Assembly: GCA_019775845.1 (NCBI GenBank)
Contig: JADQAV010000028.1
Location: 1-64,000 of the forward strand
Length of the DNA stretch: 64,000 nt
Direction: 5' to 3'
Origin: Myrmaecium sp. VS I D KN 1
Lineage: Eukaryota > Ascomycota > Dothideomycetes > Valsariales > Valsariaceae
Made by a program: the position numbers and the translations under genes. How positions within the stretch are numbered: the stretch's first letter is position 1; the number at the start of each line of letters is the position of its first letter. Shown here one piece after another: positions 21,572 to 31,930 of this stretch. Below the pieces are notes generated by a model. It ran no database searches. It saw only the letters and a list, made by a program, of their open reading frames with translations, and was not told the DNA's origin.

Positions 21572-23423
21572 CTTGCTCGTCTGTCGGTTGAGTGTAATTG
21601 GGTGAAAGAGTTCCGTGTGATGTCGACGCGAACGAAGAGTCAACGGCTGTATAAGTGGTCGTGGAAGCGAAGGAAGTGTGTTCTGTATGTGTGCGTATGT
21701 CGAGAGTGTGTGGTTGTCGAGTCAATCCCGGGTTGCACTGTATCGACCGAAAGTCGCGAGAATCGTGCTTCTCAGTCGTGGGTGGTGAGGTGCGTGGAGA
21801 ATGTCGCGATACCAGAGGTGATGTGAAGTTGTTTGGAGTCAAACAAGCGAAGGACGGCGACGTTTTGTGGAGGCAGCGCGTCGAGGCTGATTACATAAAC
21901 TTCACGTATTGAGCGGTGTGCCAGTAGATATTGTCGTTGTTGTGTGTGTGTGCAGGGCTTTCGCATGTGAAGGTGTAGGTACTATGTTGGTTGTGACCGT
22001 CAGCCCGTTCTTTCGTTTGTGCCTGCGCAGGCAGATCGAGTGCTTCACCGCTTTCTACCCAAGCAAACGGAGCGCTGAGAACACTCGAGTCAGAGCTTTC
22101 CCTCGTCAAAAGCTGTGACGGCGAAGAGCTCCCTTGGTCCTCAGCCTGTTTAGGTTCTTTTTGTGATCAGCTTCCTTCAGTCCGTCCATGAAGCGCGACG
22201 AAGGACGACAAATTGAGACAAAACCAACGCAAAATCCGTCGTCGTCCTCCCTACCTGAGCTACCTTTCCGCAAAGCCGTTCCCACGGTTCGAACCGTGGC
22301 TTCTTTCGAGCCTCGACACGACAGAGGAGACAGAGGCAGGTTAGTATCAGTATGGACCTCAAACATCCAACACCAATAAAGCAACATGCCAGCATCACCA
22401 CACCGCGCGCCATCAGTCACCGCATCGCGTCCCCGCTCTTCCCTACGCATCAACAAACCCGTCCAGACCACATGACCAGAGAAGAAAGGCTCTGTTTACA
22501 GTCACTTACCCGGCCACAGCGATCACACGCGCGCTCACAATCGGCTTTGTCTTCAACCGCCGGTAGCCAGGCACCCACATGCCCATCTTAGTCGCGTTCG
22601 CGACACGTTGGCCTAGGCGCTCGCCCTGCACAGGGTAGAAAGCGCTTCGGCTCCGTAATATTAACCTCCTCGTTAAGAGACATATTTAGAGAAGGAGAAG
22701 AAGGAAGCAGAAGGAAAGAGAGGAGAAGACCAAAAACAAAAGCAAGCCACTCAACATCATCCATATTCATCTGCTTGACGACGAAGTAAAGCAAGGCATG
22801 CGTACGTGACGGAACCGTAACAATGTGGAGTCTGCACATCTTTCTCTCATCCGCTGAAACGGAAAAGCGACGAGACAACTTGGAGATAAAGAAGGAGGAG
22901 TTGAAGGAGGAGGGTAGGAAAAAGGACGGAAAGAATAGCGACGTGTTAAGAATCGATTGAAATCAGAGGATGAATGGTATAGTTATATCAGACAATACAG
23001 GGGGAGGAGGATGAGAAGTGGAGGAAAGCACTATACATATGCACATGAATAGGAAAAAGGGAAAAGGAGACATGGGACCTCGATAACTTACACAGCTTCA
23101 AATCATGCATCTTCAGCTTCAGTGGTTGACGGGAATCTGTTTGATCCCTTCCAGTCGTGAGAAAACGAATGGGAAAAGAAAGAATGAGGGGAAAGGAAAG
23201 GAAAAACTTGGCGATCTCGTGAACCTAATCCCGACACCTTTCCTACCTGACCATAAAGAGCCCGATCTGTCTGTCTATTCTACATTCTCCATCATCCGAT
23301 GACGAATCTCTCAACTCTAAGCATACTACAACTCTCTTTCTATCACAACAAGCATCAATCAAGTAAACAAGCAAGCGAGAAAACCCCCAAATCCAATCCC
23401 ATCCAACACACCGTCATACCCAC
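21572..23423. other. Intergenic region with one possible orphan exon
   Basis: No complete gene is supported. Minus-strand 22625-22510 has a coding-like segment (GERLGQRVANATKMGMWVPG) followed exactly by a GTAAGT donor and preceded by a CAG acceptor; I could not join it to a convincing next exon. A perfect 18-bp palindrome lies at 22282-22299. Purine-rich low-complexity DNA covers about 22680-22740 and 22860-22930. Confidence 0.35.
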
Positions 23424-24459
23424 CTAAAACCTCACCACCTCCCCCTTCCCCCACCCCATCTGCGCTAACACACCCCCCTTGCCAGCCAGCATGTCCTCCA
23501 TCCCCGGCGGTCCACACACAAAAACCTTCTCCACCCTCTCCCCACCCCGCAAACGCAGCACCTCCTCCAACAACCCGCGATCCACATAGCCCCTGCGTCC
23601 CCTCCACGTCTCCCCCGGCCGACTCAACGTCACCACCACGCGAAACCGATCCGGAAAGCGTCGTTCCAACTCCTCCAACTCACTTTTCAAAAACACATCC
23701 TCCTCCGCATTCGCGCCCCACACCAACGTCACCTTAGGCGGCGCCTCGCCGGCATCAAGCAGGACGTGGCGGAGGAGCTGGTAGCAAGGGGTGATGCCCG
23801 CGCCGCCGGCGAGGAGGAGGATGTTTTGGGGTGCGGGGGAGGGCGGGGAGGGCCAGCGGTAGCCTGGCAAGGGCCCGACGATCAGGACGTGTTGGCCGGG
23901 TGCCAGGGATTGGAGGGTGGTGCTGCTGGCGCCGTGGGGGTAGCGTTTGATGGCGAAGTCGAGGTGGCCTTGCGTGCTGGTGGCGGAGGAGATGGGGGTG
24001 TAGGGCCGGATGGTGGGGAGCCAGGCGTTGGGTTGGCGGGTGATGAGGAGGACGGCGGCTGCAATTGGGAGGATACAGTTAGCTTTCTTTCTTCTCTTTC
24101 CCTTTTTTTTATGTCTTTTGTTTCTTTTTCTTTTATTTTCTTTTATTCTCTGCCAGGTGAAGGAGGGTAAAAGAGAGGAACTGCAACATACAGGTCGGCT
24201 TCAACCCGCTCACGGCGGTCGGATCCGGAAAGGCGAAGCGCAGACGCTTGGTATCATGGGAGAGGGACTCGCTGGATTCGAGAGGGAGGGAGAGGAAGTT
24301 GACGGGCCATGAGAAGGCCTTGGGCGGGCTTGGGGTAGGCGTTTCGGCCGTGAGGAGCGGGCAGGTGCGGGTCTGATACAGAGTGTAGAGGGTGAGGCTG
24401 AGGGCGGCGGAGGCGGAGGTGAACACCGCGACACGATGGCGTTGTAGGAGCGTGGACAT
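23424..24459 (-). CDS. NADH-cytochrome b5 reductase-like FAD/NAD oxidoreductase
   Basis: Transfers electrons from NADH through FAD to a b5-type haem protein or similar acceptor. Two exons, 24459-24192 and 24058-23424, with a 133-bp GTATGT...CAG intron in phase 1; 300 aa. Residues about 8-27 form a hydrophobic anchor (VAVFTSASAALSLTLYTLY), as in the mitochondrial outer-membrane/intermembrane form (Mcr1 type) or an ER form. The FAD-binding RPYTPISS follows shortly after the splice, then the NAD-binding GGAGITPCYQLLRHVL, the GANAEEDVFLKSELEEL segment and the C-terminal CGPPGMEDMLAGKGG and F at the end, all in family order. The FAD lid between RPYTP and GGAGITP has the GQHVLIVGPLPG loop. Length matches the family (about 300). 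Whether it is Mcr1 or Cbr1 cannot be told from the sequence alone. Confidence 0.9.
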
Positions 24460-25170
24460 GGTGGTGTTGTTACGTCGTGGTGAGGAATGTTGGAGGAGAG
24501 AAGAAGAAGAGGAGAGGAGGTGGGAGGTTGGAACAAGCAAGGGAGGACAAAAGTGTCAGTCAATAAGTATATATTTAGGTATTCGGCCAGCCATTCAGCC
24601 ATTCAGCCATTCAGCCCATCTGCAGGTCAGCCATCCATCCTTGCCATCCTGCAGGAGGGAGGTCAGGCAGCCAGTCAGGCCAGTCAGGCCAGCCCAGGGC
24701 GGACCCCAAGGGACCGAGAGGGATGGATAAGGCGCCGAATTGGTGGCCTGAGGCGGTCGTGTCGGAGGTTTGGCGGGCGACAAAGTTCCGAGGCGGAAGC
24801 CGACCGTCGGACTTTCGGGCCGCTAGCTCCCCGACTTCCGCAAGGATCGGTTGGATTGGCACGTTTTGGCCTGATACCTACCTCGGCGTGTCAGGCTGAC
24901 ATTCATTTGTTCGTCTGCGTTTCGCGTTCACAACGGCAGTGTGAGATGTCCGGCTTATGTCAGCATATCTGAAGGAACGAATACGCATGACTCGTGTCAA
25001 TCAATCATCCTTTACCTCGATCCCCAATCCTCTTAAGACAATGGATGGACGGACAGGCGGACGCAACAAAGAAATCAAAAGCCCTCTTCAATCTATCTGC
25101 CTCAGTACGTTCCGTGATCCTCCTCAATCCAACGAAGAAATAATAATAAAAGAAACCGCACCCTCCTCAG
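24460..25170. other. Intergenic region upstream of the b5 reductase
   Basis: Holds the promoter of the b5 reductase and the 3' region of the DUF1996 gene. A short tandem repeat of CATTCAGC units lies at 24588-24615. No gene seen. Confidence 0.5.
24588..24615. repeat. Short tandem repeat, CATTCAGC-type unit
   Basis: Three copies of an AGCCATTC unit in a row in the b5 reductase 5' region, followed by imperfect CAGTCAGGC copies to about 24690. Simple slippage repeat. Confidence 0.7.
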
Positions 25171-26418
25171 TCACTCACACACCCACCGACACGTACTCTG
25201 CGTCAACGAGCTCGCCGTCGACGCAGCCGCCGTCGTCGTCGTGGGAGCAGCAGTCGTGCTCGCGCTCTCAGCAGAAGAAGAAGAAACAGAAGCAGAAGCA
25301 GAAGACGCCGCCGTCGCACTCGACGTCGCCGACACCGTCCTCTTCCCAAACACCGTATTGCCCCCAGGCAACTCATCCAACGGACCACTCAACCCGACCT
25401 GCTCACTCGGCGCCGCCACCTCCAGGGCGCGTGCATACGCACCCTGACTCACCCCGCCCGTGATCGAGCAATTCGGATCATTCAACCCCTGCTCCCCATC
25501 ACACGTCGCGAACGCCTCCGCCAAAAGTGTCAAATTCGTCCATCCATTCACAAAATCCGCATGCAACCCATAGCCCAACGCATCGCCCTGGGCATACACC
25601 AAATTCTGCCAATCCGGGTAGGGCGAGGTATCATAAAACCACTCCGTAAAAATCGAGATGATGGCGACAGGATGGGATTCCGGGCAGACACCCGTGTTGT
25701 AGTCCCCGACGGCCGGGTAGGCCATGTGGCTGCGATGGTCGTCGGAGTCGAGGTTCACGCCGTCCCAGCAGGAGGGGAAGAAGACCTCGGAGCGGAGGCG
25801 GGCGCAGCTCTGCGTCGGCAGGGCGGGGGTCTCGCCGCCCAGGTCGTCGTCCCGGAGACACACGTGGCTTGTGGCTTTGTCGGCGAAGGAGCTGCTGTTG
25901 TAGGTGGTGCGGAAGGGGTCGCCGGCGAGCATGCGCAAGCCAGCGGGCGGAGGCAGCGGGTAGCTGGAGTCTGAGCAGCTGGTTGCGGTGGCGGAGTAGT
26001 TGCAGGCGCGGTTGAGGTAGTAGACGGCCTTGGGAATGTCAGATCTAGCGGCTCAATCGGGAAGGGGAATATATCCCAAACTCACCGACCCCTGAAAATC
26101 CAACAGCGAAAACGTGCCATTCTCATTCTGATGATACAGCGCGGGCTGCCAATAATTCGAATTGTCCAGGACCTGCGAGCACGTGGTGGCGTTCGCGTTC
26201 GTGGCCGTGTCCAGGCCCATGGTTTGCTGGAAGGCCGTCCCGCCCACGACCGCGTGCACGTGGCCCGACATCTCCCCCGGCGACACGATCGGGTCGGATC
26301 GCTGGATCGTCAGGCTGACGCAGGAGAGGGTGAAGATGCCTTCGGCGTTGGCCAGGCCGGGGAGGAGCAGCAGCAGCCCTGCGGCCGCGGTTGCGGCGAA
26401 GGACCCCGCGGGGGCCAT
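25171..26418 (-). CDS. DUF1996 secreted protein with Ser/Thr-rich C-terminal tail
   Basis: Two exons, 26418-26086 and 26028-25171, total 396 aa. The donor GTGAGT is clear; the acceptor chosen (CCCAAG before GCC GTC TAC) keeps phase 0 and gives DFQGSAVYYLNRACNY. A nearby alternative (GTCGGT donor with a CTAG acceptor) would add three residues. The N-terminus MAPAGSFAATAAAGLLLLLP is a signal peptide. The DUF1996 hallmarks follow: MSGHVHAVVGG, YWQPALYHQNENGTF, AVYYL, SEVFFPSCWDGVNLDSDDH, HMAYPAVG, GVCPESHPVAIISIFTEWFY and GLHADFVNGW. Cys are plentiful. Residues about 340-390 are a Ser/Ala/Thr-rich tail, likely glycosylated. The family is secreted and widespread in fungi; its reaction is not known with confidence. 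Confidence 0.9.
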
Positions 26419-28278
26419 TGGTATGGTGGTGGTGGGGAGGGGATGGAGAGGGTGTAGGGAAGGGGAAAGAGAGGCGCGGATGTCACTGTTCGAGATGGGA
26501 GTCCACTCCGTTCTTATACCCGCTTTACCTCCCCCCGGGGGGGTGGTGGTGGAAGGCGCAGTGGGGGGGGGGCGGGCGCGGGCGGGAGCGGACAGTCCAT
26601 CCATCACTCACTCAGTTTCCACTAATCTATCTTCCCGCGAGAGGGACGGGAGCAGGTGGAGGCGGAGCGCGAGTCATACATGGTAGTACCCATTCCCTTC
26701 TAGCCACCTCGTAGAGAGGTATCGATGGAATGGAACCACCACGCACCGCCGGGCCTAGACGTTCACCAACGGTCTCCCTATGTCCCAGCAGCACGGAACC
26801 GGAGCTATCGAAAATGTGAAAACGGACGGTAGGTCGCTACTGTACTCTATGGCCAGACTGCTTTCGCCGGGAGACAGCAAGATAAATCCCTAATCAACAT
26901 GAAGCGCGTTATGGTGGATGTATGTATGTGGGGGATTGGAGACGAAACCCTCTTGCGTTAGACCGAACCCAAAAAAGGCGTTTGGGGCCCGGGCGGTCCG
27001 TCGCCCGTCCGTGTTTCGCGGCGTTGTTCGGTTCGGGGAGTGGAAAAAGGGGGTGGGGGGGAGAGGAAGAATGGAGACGAAGAAGAAGAAGAAGTGAAAA
27101 GGTGGAAGGAAGGGATGCCGGTGGCGCATATCGATCAGCCCAGCTCACCTCCCCCCTGCGTGTTCTACCAGAGTGTTGTATCGTCGCGTGTGATCGGTTC
27201 GAGGGGTGGTGATCCGGTAGTGATCCGATACTGATCTGCACCCCCTGGCAGCGGCGGCGGTGGTTTGGCATCCGCAATCCTTGGTACCGTTCATCATTTC
27301 ACTTTTTAGGGGGTTCTTGGATTCTTCCTTTTTCTTCATCTTCAGCCTTGTTGTTGCTCGCTTGTCAGTTGCCTTGGCCGGGTGATGCCGGGACCACGTA
27401 ACGCCTCAGGCAACACTATCTCTCATTTTCTCCCCGAGGCGGCCACCCAGACCAGGTCAACACCTCGTCATACATGTCTCTTGAAGCGGATCCATTGCTT
27501 AGCCTGACACTGGAGAACCTCTCGTTTCGTAACCGATCATGCTGTGGAGCAGCCGACGGACTTCGATCCGAGACGGTGGGTGATACGCTTAAGGTTGTCG
27601 CCCACTGTGGCGCACGCGCTATTGGCAATTCGTTAGACCCGCTCGATCCAACGTTCATTCTTTGCTCCCCGAGGTGCTCTGTCTCCCTGACGCACTATCG
27701 TCTTTGGCTTGGATCTTTGTATAGGACCAGAAGAGACGTTGCGATGTTGGGAGGCAGGTGCAGGCTCAGTAGGGTTCAAGGGGCCCGAGACGGTTGGTTC
27801 GCGGCAGCTGGATGGATGGGAACGAGAGGACAGGTAGGTCATGGACTTTACTGTGTTTTCAATTCTGTCGTTGTGCATTACTGCGCGTGTCTACCGGGTT
27901 GCAAATTCCATCCGAACTGATTATGAGGAAGAGGAGAACGAAGAGTTCACTGCGTGGCGGGAGAACAAGGTATCCTGTTCACTCCATTGTCTCGAACGAA
28001 ATGAAGGAGCAAAAGGACGGGAAAAATGATGAAGAATGTGTAGAAAATAAAACCAGCGTGCAGCTAGGATGATTTTGTCGAAGGGGAGACGAGAAAGAAG
28101 AGAAGAGAAAGTGGAGACAAAAAAGGGAAGAAAAAAGCACGCCGTCACCGACACCACTCCATCACTCCTCGGCGAAAGGTAACAATCAAGATTCACTTCC
28201 CACCGACCAAAGAAAACCCCCCATAACACCGATCATCGAGACCATATAGATGGACTCGACCATATCCAATCACCCCGC
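26419..28278. other. Intergenic region
   Basis: Promoter side of the DUF1996 gene and 3' side of the small secreted protein gene. Contains runs of G (about 26520-26580) and A/G-rich stretches. Reading frames here are short and lack family motifs; I support no gene. Confidence 0.45.
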
Positions 28279-28902
28279 TCATCCAGAAACAATCCTCTTC
28301 CCCCAAGGCGCCGCCTTAGCCAAAGACTTATCACTATTATCAGTACCAGGAAAGCACTTAAACGTCGCAACCTTCCAATCATCCCCCCACATATTCGTCG
28401 TATCCAAAATACGGTACGTCTTCTTATCCGCGCTCGGCTGATCAATCGCCAGGATACGCTCGCTATTGCAATGGCCATTCCTAAACCCACCCTCACACAC
28501 ATCAGCACATCATTCATAGGGAAAAGGAAAAGCAAAGCAAAGCAAAGCAAAAAACGACTCACGGGGGCAAACCTACGTGAAAAAATAACACCGCGCCGGC
28601 GCCACCACGGCGATCGACTTGACCCGGCCGCCTTTCCACGTCCCCCCGATATCCACGGACCAGCAGTCGCCCCAGGTGCCCTTCCCCGTCAGGCTCTCCG
28701 TGCCCTTGAGGTTCTTCTGGTCGTACCAGTGCACGGGCAGGCTGACGCGGGCGGTGTCGCGGGTGGCGAGGGCGGCGTAGGTTTCGTTGGCTGGGGCCAA
28801 GGCTGGGCTCTCGGAGAGGACGGGGGAGCCGGCCGTTGGGCGAGAGAGTAGGGTCAGGGCGAGGGCGATGCTGCCTAGGAGGGTGGAGGTAGAGAGATGC
28901 AT
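28279..28902 (-). CDS. Small secreted cysteine-containing protein A
   Basis: Two exons, 28902-28577 and 28480-28279, joined across a 96-bp GTAGGT...TTTAG intron in phase 2; 175 aa. MHLSTSTLLGSIALALTLL is a signal peptide. The mature part has Cys in GDCWSVD, RCYFFT, GHCNSER and FKCFPG. The intron interrupts the codon right after CYFF, and the second exon starts NGHCNSERILAIDQ. The small secreted protein at 30237-30732 has the same arrangement: SI-hydrophobic-CxFF, then the intron, then a Cys within four residues. The two are therefore likely members of one family. Function unknown; secreted small Cys proteins in fungi are often effector or antimicrobial candidates, but nothing here proves that. 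Confidence 0.8.
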
Positions 28903-30236
28903 GGTTTTTGAGGGGGTTTGTTGCCGTTGGGGATCTTTCTTGATGGGTGGTTTGACCTGTATCTGATGGCTTGGCTGTGGATGGTTGAGGAGCAGATGGG
29001 CAGGAGGAATTTATAGAGAACCTCCTCCTTCTCAAATTCATTCTCCACGTGGTTGGCGTGAAGGACCCTTGGTCTTGTCCATCTCTGATCGGAGTAGTCA
29101 AGTCATCTCGACGGAGGTGCTTGATATTGTTGCTGAAACCTCTCTCCAGACGCCATGTGTGGACCCTTGATATTGTTGTCCATCACGGGATAAAGGGGCG
29201 GGTTATAAGTGATTGGCGGGACTGCATCATACCAGCAAGAAGCGACAAAGGAGATAAAGGGGGATTGAACTTTTTTTCCTTCTACAAAGGTTTAACTTGA
29301 GATGATGGGATTGACCGTGCAAGCGGACAAGCTATGACACTCACTTCCATGTTAATCGGGAAGTGGTGACTTGACGCCCTTTCACTATGATCTCTCAGGG
29401 AAAGAAACGTATTGGCGTTATCACCCAACTCGCCCATCGAGAGACAAAGACCCCTTCAGAAAGAAACTCAGAAAAAGGAAGAGGAAGAAGGAATGAAGAT
29501 AAAGACCATCAAATCCCCCTCAACTACCCGCCGACGTGTAACCGACCTCTATCAGTAACCAGTTGGTCCGAACCGTCAAGCCATGCAGCCGGTATAGCAA
29601 CCTCCCTGACGAGCGGAGATCCAAGCTGCAACCTGCTCTGCACCTCAAACACCATGCAAGCCGCGTTCGTCAGTAAAATATGCCGTCGTAGGGGAGGGAG
29701 GGAACGTGATATCCTTGTTTTTTGGCATTTCCCATCACTGCGCTAGGCGAAGGTGAAGAGCTGTATGTAGGGAAGGGGGCATGGAAAGTCCCTCTCACAG
29801 GGCTGGTATGAGAAGGTCTGCAGAGATTCAGTCGACTATATATCGATTTATAGGCATAACCCACGCAGCTCTCAAGACTCGCGCCTTCAATAGTGGTTGG
29901 CAAGGGGATCTGCGATGGGGGCATCAAAGAACACACAAAGAGGCTATCAATGGTCTGGGAGGGAAGGTAATTCCCGTTGTTCCTTTTGATCGCCACAAGT
30001 AACAAAGGCCAGGGATGTAAGTCATATAATATTTTTGGAGGTCAGAGATATGAAGGGTGTATATCTTAGAGAGTAGACATGTCACAGCCGAGGCCTCTCC
30101 GCCCACTTTTCCGCAATAGTTTTCAGGAAGAAAAGGGAAAGAAAAGGATCAGGATAATCCATAAGTACCCATCCATTCCTCATCACACCTCCCTCAACCA
30201 AATCCTCCCTTCAGGTAGCCACCTTCATCATTATTC
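28903..30236. other. Intergenic region between the two small secreted protein genes
   Basis: Holds the promoter of protein A (28903 onward) and the 3' region of protein B. No third family copy was found on the minus strand here. Nothing else is supported. Confidence 0.5.
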
Positions 30237-30732
30237 TCACTCCGTCATACACCCACAAATAAAACTCTTAACCGCATCATTCAAATCCGTAAACTTCTGA
30301 CCCTCCCCATTCGTCAAATGCTTCAATTTCTCCACCTGATCCTGGAGGATAAAATCCGTTCCCGCACACGTCGGATCCCTAAAATCAAATCAACATCAGC
30401 AAGGCCGCACACACCCCTTCCCCTTCCGAGCCAAGGTCTCCAACTTACGTAAAAAATCGACAAACCGTGCCGCCAGCGAGTTTAATCGAGGAGATGAGGA
30501 ACTGATTCTCATCCGGCAGGACGGTGATGCATTTCAGGGGCTCGATGGTTTCGGAGTGGGTGAGCAGGGTGGTGAAATTGGCGTCGTTGTAGAGGGCGAC
30601 GTCGGCTTGGAAGGTGGCGTAGTTGGCGCAGGGGCCTGCACCACCGGCGGCCGTGGCGGTTGCGATGCCGAGGAGGCTGGTGATGGTGAGGAGGAGGAGG
30701 GTGGAGAGGTGGGTGGGGGGTGTAGGTGTCAT
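30237..30732 (-). CDS. Small secreted cysteine-containing protein B
   Basis: Two exons, 30732-30449 and 30378-30237, with a 70-bp GTAAGT...TTTTAG intron in phase 2; 141 aa. MTPTPPTHLSTLLLLTITSLLG starts a signal peptide (given as first residues only). Mature Cys occur in GPCANYATF, KCITVLP, VCRFFT, PTCAGTD and ICGCMTE at the C-terminus, giving six to seven, an even set for disulphides. The intron falls inside the Thr codon after CRFF, as in protein A (28279-28902). The second exon reads DPTCAGTDFILQDQVEKL and then a helix-like region. Same strand as protein A, 1.3 kb upstream. Role unknown; see protein A. Confidence 0.8.
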
Positions 30733-31930
30733 GTTGGATTGGTTTTGGTGAGTTTTTTGGGGGGGAGGAGGGTTAGACTTGTGGATTGAGGAGGAGTGGT
30801 TTTTTGGGAATACAAAGGGAGGGCGTCGTACTTATTGCTGTACATATATATGCCATTCATACGCGAAAAGATGACGAGCACGGAGGCCATCATCATGTGC
30901 CTCCCCCAATTTCCTCCACATCATACGGTACAGAGAGATAAGTAACTAGCAGGAACCCGACACCCTCATCTCCCCATCACCGTCAGAATTCACATACATC
31001 ATGTGCTACCGCCGGCACTGCGTATCACGAGTGTAGTGACCAGCAAACGAAAGACGGCATCAATTTCCCCAGTTGTTCCAAGAGATAAACTGGTTACTTT
31101 AAGGACCGCAGCGAGTCACGAGGTGAACCCATCCAGTCAGTCTAGCATCCAACAACAAAGCCCAACCCCAAGACGTCTGACCCAAAGAGAATTCCTCAAA
31201 CGTGATCAGCAAAGCGAGATGGGCGGTGGAACGGAGATGACGGCTTATTTCTTCCTAGGAGGAAAAACGGAGAAGGAAAGAAAAAAGAAAAAGAAAAAAA
31301 GACGCCACTATTACCATGCTCTGAGAAGAATCCACGTTCGCACACGACCACCATATGCGGACTGGACGATCAAAGGGAGAAGGAAGAAGGATGGCGATAA
31401 ATCTGATACAGTACAGTCCAACATAAGCGACTGATTTCACTCACTCACTCTCTCACTGACTTGCTCGCCAACTCGCTCCGAGCAATCCCCAAGCTCAAAC
31501 AGAGAGAAAGAAGGAAACCCACAAAAGAAGGACGGTTCTCCATGGGCAATCCATATGAGAAGGAAAGTACAGAGACAAAGACGGCGATGAGTTCCGTTAG
31601 TAATTCGATACTCGTTCCTCATCCACCCTCTCACTCTTTGAGTCACACCGAGTCTCTCGACCACATACAGATAAGCAATCAGGGGGAAAAAAGGAGAAAA
31701 GAATGGAAAATGTTTCTCTGTACATCGGTACAAACACCTCCGACCACGTCATCGGTCGAGAAGCAGGGTTATGGTTCGACGGTTCCTCCAAAGGATCAGA
31801 AAGAAGGAAAAGGTGAAGAAAAAACACCAAGCCCACAAGCAACACAACAACTCAAACGCCAACCCAATGCCCAATGCAAGCCCTCCCCTTTTCCCCCTAC
31901 CTTCCCCTTCCCCCATTCCCCCATTCCCCC
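30733..31930. other. Intergenic region
   Basis: Promoter of small secreted protein B and 3' region of the M28-like gene. A/G-rich and AG-repeat-like DNA around 31260-31310 and 31490-31520; no gene supported. Confidence 0.5.

Noticed and set aside
22231-22311. Possible tRNA (GGTTCGAACC plus a TAGCTCAGG-like A box)
   Set aside because: The A-box-like word is on the opposite strand and in the wrong order to the B-box-like word, and no acceptor stem pairs.
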